Under the pieces are notes generated by a model that was not told the origin of the DNA, ran no database searches, and worked only from the letters and a program-made list of their open reading frames with translations. The position numbers were made by a program, and so were the translations under genes. DNA of 37,297 bases from Propionicimonas sp. (GTDB lineage: Bacteria > Actinomycetota > Actinomycetes > Propionibacteriales > Propionibacteriaceae). This document shows positions 32,153 to 37,297 of this stretch, piece by piece (positions within the stretch are counted from its first letter, which is position 1; every line of letters begins with the position of its first letter). The stretch is from the NCBI RefSeq assembly GCF_029975155.1, contig NZ_JARKPQ010000054.1, forward strand, positions 1 to 37,297, written 5' to 3'.

Positions 32153-34588
32153 TCAGAGGTCCGCCAGCGCCTCGGTCGGGACGGCCTTCGCCGCCCGCCG
32201 TCCGGGCAGTACGGACGCCAGTGCAGCCGCGACCACCGCGATCCCGACCATGGCCGCGGTCTGCGGGAGGTCCACGGTGAACCGGACACCCTCGAAGCCA
32301 CCGCCACGGGCCAGCGAGGTCACGGCGAGCCAGCCGAAGAAGCAGCCCGCGACGACCCCGACCGCGATCCCCACGAACGCGATCTGGACCGCCTCGAACA
32401 GCAGCATCACCCTCAGCGACCGCGCCTGCAGACCGAGCGCCCGCAGCAGCGCCGACTCCCGCGTCCGCTCCAGCACCGACAACCCGAGCGTGTTGCTGAC
32501 CCCGATCAGGGCGATCAGCACGGCGACCGCGAGCAGGCCGGTCGTGATCGCCAGCAGGATGTTCATCACCTGCTCGTAGACGGCGGCCTGGACGACGGAG
32601 CCGCCCACCCGGTCCGCATTGCCGACGATGCGGTTCACCGCCGCCGCCACGTCCACCGCGCGGCCGCGGTCGGGAACGGAGAGCCACATCGTCATCCGCG
32701 GCACGGGGGTGGTGATCCGGGACAGGTTCGGCGCGGAGACCATCACCTGGCCCATGTCCACGAGCCGCGAGGACACCACACGCAGGGTGATGCTCCCGGC
32801 GTCCCCGGTCACCTTCACCGTGCCGGGCAGGTCGTCGGCGAGATGGCTGCTGACCAGAACCTGGTCGTCGGCCACAGCGCTGCCGACGCCCGTGACGTCC
32901 GGCACCTTCGGGTCGTAGCCCAGCACGGTGAACGCCATGTCGCCGACGGTGGCCGCGCCGCCCGCGAGCGCCACCGCGCCGGCCGTCCCCGGCACGTCCT
33001 CGAGTTGCCTGGCGATCGAGTCCGGGAGCGAGTCCGGCCGGCCCTCGGCGTCCGTCCAGGTCACCTGGAGGTCGACCGGGTAGCGCGCGGAGAGGTCGTC
33101 CAGGACGGTGAGCCGGACGCTGGCCGTCGCCACCTGCAACGTGACCATCAGCCCGACCGCCAGCATCAGCGCCGTCGCCGTGGCCGTGGCCCGCCGCGGG
33201 TTGCGTTCGGCGTTGTCAGCGGCCAGTCGAGGGACGGTGCCCGTCCAGCGCAGCAGCCGTCCGGACGCCCGGAGCAGGCTCGGCACGAACAGCGGCCCGC
33301 CGAACAGCACTCCCAGCGAGATCAGGGCTCCGGCCGCGATCGCGTAGAACAGCGCGTTCGGGTCCGTCCGGACCACGGCGAACACCGCCAGGCCGGCCCC
33401 GGCGAGCAGCAACAACCCGCACGCCACCGATCGCAGCACCGACGCGCGACGGTGCTCCTCCGTGGTGAGCGCCGGCTGCAGGGCCTCGAGCGGCGCGACC
33501 CTGGTACCACGCAGGATCGGTACGACGGCCGCGACGACAGTGGCCAGCACACCGAGCCCGAGGGCGATCGCCAGCTGTCCGGTCGGCACGCTCAGCCCCC
33601 AGAACAGCGCCGTGCTCCAGGCGGTCTCCGCGACGGCGATGCCGAGGCCGAGTGCCATGCCCAGCAGTGAGCCGAGCACGCCCAGCAGGAGGGCTTCGAA
33701 CAGGAACCGTCCCCGCACCTGGCCGCTGGACGCGCCGACCGCACGGAGCAGCCCGATCTGTCGCCTCCGCTGGGCGAGCGTGATCGAGAAGGTGTTGGCG
33801 ATGGTGATCATGCCCACCACGAGGGAGACGGCGGCGAACGCCCACAACACGTTGGCGAACACGTCGAAGTCACCGGCCATCCTGGCGACCGACTCCGCTC
33901 TCACCTCGGCGGCCGGGGCTGCGTGCGCGTCCGGGTTGACGGCGGCCAGGCGGCTGTTCAGCCGGGCCGCCAGCTCGGCCGGGTCGACGCCCGGGGCGGC
34001 GCGGACGGTCCAGGCGGTGGCCGTCGTGTCCGTGTAGCCGGCCGCGGCGAACCGGTCGTCGGCGGCGTAGCCGGTCTTGACGAAGAGCCCGCTGGGCTCG
34101 TTCGTGATGCCCACGACGGTCACGTTCTGGTCCCGGCCCTCCAGCACGAGCTGATCGCCGGCGCGGACTCCCAGCGCGCCGGCCGCGCCACCGCTGAGCG
34201 CCACCTCTTCGGCAGCGGACGGCCAGCGTCCACTGGCGAGGGACGCCCAGCGCAGCCCTGCGGGCGGGACGGCCACCAGCTGCAGTGCCTGGGAGACGCC
34301 TCCGGCCGTGACCACCTCGGAGTCGACGAGCACCGGCGCGAAGACGGCCACGCCGGTCGTCCCGGTGATCGCCTCGCGGACGCCCGTCCCCTCGGCGCCC
34401 TGCGCGATGGTGACCACGACGTCCGCGGTGGCCAGGGAGACGTTCCTCGCCTTGCCCTGCGCCTGGCCCTCGGTCGCGACCAGGACGGCCGAGCCGCTCA
34501 GGAAGGCCACGCTGATCGCGACCGCGAGGATCGTGGAGATGAACCGTCCGGGGTGGAACCGGACCTCCGACCACGCCTGCCGCAGCAT
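32153..34588 (-). CDS. ABC transporter permease, FtsX/MacB-like
   Basis: An 811-residue permease with two FtsX domains and large extracytoplasmic loops. TM1 follows the N-terminus (FISTILAVAISVAFLSGSAVLVA). The first FtsX block contains FSITLAQRRRQIGLLRAVGA, and a middle TM pair lies near SVACGLLLLAGAGLAVFAV. The second block contains NTLGLSVLERTRESALLRAL. Such permeases move lipoproteins, peptides or drugs outward from the membrane. Its start ATG (34586-34588) overlaps the ATPase stop by one base, so the pair is coupled. The frame is open far upstream on the same strand, but that is a shadow of the ATPase and sdaA genes. Confidence 0.88.
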   Translation of the reverse strand: MLRQAWSEVRFHPGRFISTILAVAISVAFLSGSAVLVATEGQAQGKARNVSLATADVVVTIAQGAEGTGVREAITGTTGVAVFAPVLVDSEVVTAGGVSQALQLVAVPPAGLRWASLASGRWPSAAEEVALSGGAAGALGVRAGDQLVLEGRDQNVTVVGITNEPSGLFVKTGYAADDRFAAAGYTDTTATAWTVRAAPGVDPAELAARLNSRLAAVNPDAHAAPAAEVRAESVARMAGDFDVFANVLWAFAAVSLVVGMITIANTFSITLAQRRRQIGLLRAVGASSGQVRGRFLFEALLLGVLGSLLGMALGLGIAVAETAWSTALFWGLSVPTGQLAIALGLGVLATVVAAVVPILRGTRVAPLEALQPALTTEEHRRASVLRSVACGLLLLAGAGLAVFAVVRTDPNALFYAIAAGALISLGVLFGGPLFVPSLLRASGRLLRWTGTVPRLAADNAERNPRRATATATALMLAVGLMVTLQVATASVRLTVLDDLSARYPVDLQVTWTDAEGRPDSLPDSIARQLEDVPGTAGAVALAGGAATVGDMAFTVLGYDPKVPDVTGVGSAVADDQVLVSSHLADDLPGTVKVTGDAGSITLRVVSSRLVDMGQVMVSAPNLSRITTPVPRMTMWLSVPDRGRAVDVAAAVNRIVGNADRVGGSVVQAAVYEQVMNILLAITTGLLAVAVLIALIGVSNTLGLSVLERTRESALLRALGLQARSLRVMLLFEAVQIAFVGIAVGVVAGCFFGWLAVTSLARGGGFEGVRFTVDLPQTAAMVGIAVVAAALASVLPGRRAAKAVPTEALADL

Positions 34589-35337
34589 CAGGCGCCCAGC
34601 CGCTTCATCGCGGCCAGCACGGTGTCCGCGGTCGGCGCGACCAGGTCGTCGACCACCGTGCCGTCGCTGAGCATCAGCGCCCGGTCGGCGTAGGCGGCGG
34701 CGTTGGGGTCGTGGGTGACCATCACGATGGTCTGCCCGAACGCCTGACTGGTGTAGCGCAGGTAGTTGAGCAGCTCGTGGCTGGAATGGGAGTCGAGGGC
34801 TCCGGTCGGCTCGTCCGCGAACAGCACGGCGGGACGGGTGACCAGCGCCCGCGCGATCGCCACCCGCTGCTGCTGACCGCCGGACAGCTGGGACGGCAGG
34901 TGCGTGAGCCGGTTGCCCAGGCCGAGCGAGTCGATGAGCTCGGCGAGCAGGGCGGCGTCCGGCCGGCGGCCGGCGAGTTCGAGCGGCAGCCGGATGTTCT
35001 GCTCGGCGGTGAGCGTCGGCAGCAGGTTGAAGGCCTGGAACACGAACCCGACCTGGTCGCGCCGGACGGCGGTCAGCTGGCGGTCGGTGAGGCGGGTGAG
35101 GGTCTGGCCGCCGAGCGTGACCGCGCCGGACGTGGGCCGGTCGAGGCCGGCCAGGCAGTGCATCAGCGTGGACTTGCCGGAGCCGGACGGCCCCATGATC
35201 GCCGCGAACGAGCCGCGGGCGAAGCTCACCGTCACGCCGGCGAGGGCGTGGACAATGGCCTCGCCGGCGCCGTAGGTCTTCGTCAGGTCGGTGGCGCCGG
35301 CGATCTGGTCGGCGAGGACGGGAGCAGAGGTGGTCAC
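34588..35337 (-). CDS. ABC transporter ATP-binding protein, MacB/LolD-like
   Basis: A 249-residue ATPase. Walker A is GPSGSGKST, the signature is LSGGQQQR, Walker B is AVLFADEPTGALD, and the His switch is MVTHD. The sequence belongs to the LolD/MacB group that pairs with FtsX-type permeases. GTG 35337 is the start, with AGGG upstream. It is divergent from sdaA, and a 16-bp palindrome sits in the 130-base gap. Substrate unknown. Confidence 0.92.
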   Translation of the reverse strand: MTTSAPVLADQIAGATDLTKTYGAGEAIVHALAGVTVSFARGSFAAIMGPSGSGKSTLMHCLAGLDRPTSGAVTLGGQTLTRLTDRQLTAVRRDQVGFVFQAFNLLPTLTAEQNIRLPLELAGRRPDAALLAELIDSLGLGNRLTHLPSQLSGGQQQRVAIARALVTRPAVLFADEPTGALDSHSSHELLNYLRYTSQAFGQTIVMVTHDPNAAAYADRALMLSDGTVVDDLVAPTADTVLAAMKRLGA

Positions 35338-35394
35338 GGTCCGACCCTAGGAACCGGCTGTGTGATCGCGCGTCCTCCCCAGCGGCGTACGTGG

Positions 35395-35410
35395 TCGTCC
35401 TGCAGGACGA
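35395..35410. promoter_or_regulatory. 16-bp perfect palindrome between the ABC operon and sdaA
   Basis: TCGTCCTGCAGGACGA is fully self-complementary. It lies 57 bases before the sdaA start and 58 bases before the ABC ATPase start, almost exactly midway. It could be an operator for either or both genes. No regulator is encoded next to it. Confidence 0.45.
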
Positions 35411-35467
35411 TTCGCACTGCGGCCGGCGTCCTTCGTGGGGAGCCCTGGAACGGCGTAGGGTCGAGGT

Positions 35468-36841
<1,374 letters not shown>

Positions 36842-36866
36842 CCGCACCCCCACCGCTGGTCGCGCC

Positions 36867-37067
36867 CCCTCACCGGCCGGCGCACCCTCACCGGCCGGCG
36901 CACCCCCACCGGCTCGCCACACCCCACCGGCGGCGCACCCACCGGCTCGCCATACCCCCACCGGCCGGCGCACTCCCACAGGCTCGCCACACCCTCACCG
37001 GCCGGCGCACTCCCACAGGCTCGCCACACCCTCACCGGCCGGCGCACTCCCACAGGCTCGCCACACC
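36867..37067. repeat. 37-bp tandem repeat array
   Basis: Three near-identical 37-bp units at 36957-36993, 36994-37030 and 37031-37067 contain CACCGGCCGGCGCACTCCCA then CAGGCTCGCCACACC. Degenerate shorter units lie before them from about 36867. CACCGCTGGTCG flanks the array at 36851-36862 and 37071-37082. The unit is not a multiple of three and no long reading frame with gene-like content covers it, so it is non-coding. No gene lies between 36842 and 37213. Confidence 0.85.
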
Positions 37068-37079
37068 CCTCACCGCTGG

Positions 37080-37120
37080 TCGAGCTTGTCGAGACCCGCT
37101 CGGCATCTCGACAAGCTCGA
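37080..37120. terminator. 15-bp hairpin and related sub-repeats after the array
   Basis: TCGAGCTTGTCGAGA (37080-37094) and TCTCGACAAGCTCGA (37106-37120) are perfectly complementary around an 11-base loop. The flank carries CGCTGGTCGAG (37074-37084), and its complement CTCGACCAGCG appears twice downstream (37136-37146 and about 37156-37166). It may terminate sdaA or be a member of a dispersed palindrome family. Confidence 0.6.
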
Positions 37121-37213
37121 TGAGCGACGGGGGGGCTCGACCAGCGACGGAGCACTCGACCAGCGGGCGGGCCTCGCCAGCGATACGGTGGAAGCTCACG
37201 AAAGAGGTCACTG

Positions 37214-37297
37214 ATGTCGATCCTGGACGCCTACGTTCCCGACTCCAACCGCTACGACGGACGGATGCCCTACCGCACCGTCGGACGCACCGGCCTG
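37214..37297 (+). CDS. Aldo/keto reductase, partial (N-terminus only)
   Basis: The first 28 codons of a gene that runs off the window. The start SILDAYVPDSNRYDGRMPYR and continuation TVGRTGL match the N-terminus of the YghZ (L-glyceraldehyde 3-phosphate reductase) group of aldo/keto reductases, which begins with a similar RY..M.YR.CG.SGL pattern. AAAGAGG at 37201-37207 lies six bases before the ATG. Only the N-terminus is seen, so the catalytic residues cannot be checked. Confidence 0.7.
   Translation, partial: MSILDAYVPDSNRYDGRMPYRTVGRTGL

Noticed and set aside
36867..37067. Possible CRISPR array
   Set aside because: The 37-bp units abut directly with no unique spacers, and no cas gene is present.

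Overview
The window is a high-GC, gene-dense stretch of actinobacterial chromosome. GTG and TTG starts, an IdeR-type iron box, a Nei2-type glycosylase, a full-length Lhr helicase and RND transport without a periplasmic adaptor all fit. Propionibacteriales, perhaps Propionibacteriaceae, is my guess; no rRNA or marker gene settles it. I see no phage, integrase, CRISPR array, tRNA or complete insertion sequence. The first ~85 bases are clearly poorer in GC than the rest.

Layout. (1) 0.3-4.5 kb: a MarR regulator divergent from a large RND efflux pump, with an inverted repeat in the shared promoter. (2) 4.5-11.7 kb: a hypothetical protein and a second MarR regulator (minus strand), divergent from lhr and nei. 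Both lhr and nei carry a related palindromic repeat inside the reading frame. (3) 11.9-14.2 kb: a secreted 5'-nucleotidase. (4) 14.2-23.8 kb: an MFS transporter and a fructosamine (Amadori product) utilisation locus. The locus has an ABC importer without its ATPase, a FrlD-like kinase, two FrlB-like SIS deglycases, a LacI regulator and a GntR/UTRA regulator. (5) 23.9-24.5 kb: a metallo-beta-lactamase-fold hydrolase. (6) 24.7-28.4 kb: an efeUOB iron operon behind an iron box. (7) 28.5-31.3 kb: a small ABM-domain protein divergent from an MFS / phosphotransferase-like / zinc-ribbon cluster. (8) 31.4-35.3 kb: a GNAT acetyltransferase and a MacB-like ABC exporter. (9) 35.5-37.3 kb: L-serine ammonia-lyase, a 37-bp tandem repeat array, and the start of an aldo/keto reductase.

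How the genes work together. The frl region reads as a pathway: binding protein and two permeases import a glycated amino acid or similar sugar conjugate, the kinase phosphorylates it, and a SIS deglycase splits it to hexose 6-phosphate plus amine. The efe genes form a ferrous iron/haem uptake system under predicted iron repression. lhr and nei form a DNA-repair pair.

The least ordinary features are the palindromes. Three copies of one ~57-66 bp perfect hairpin, plus an unrelated 50-bp hairpin, sit at four of the five convergent gene junctions. A different palindromic element lies inside the coding sequences of lhr and nei. The second notable point is the SIS pair: one enzyme keeps the Glu and His expected of FrlB/FraB deglycases, while the other, in the transporter operon, has Gln in place of His.
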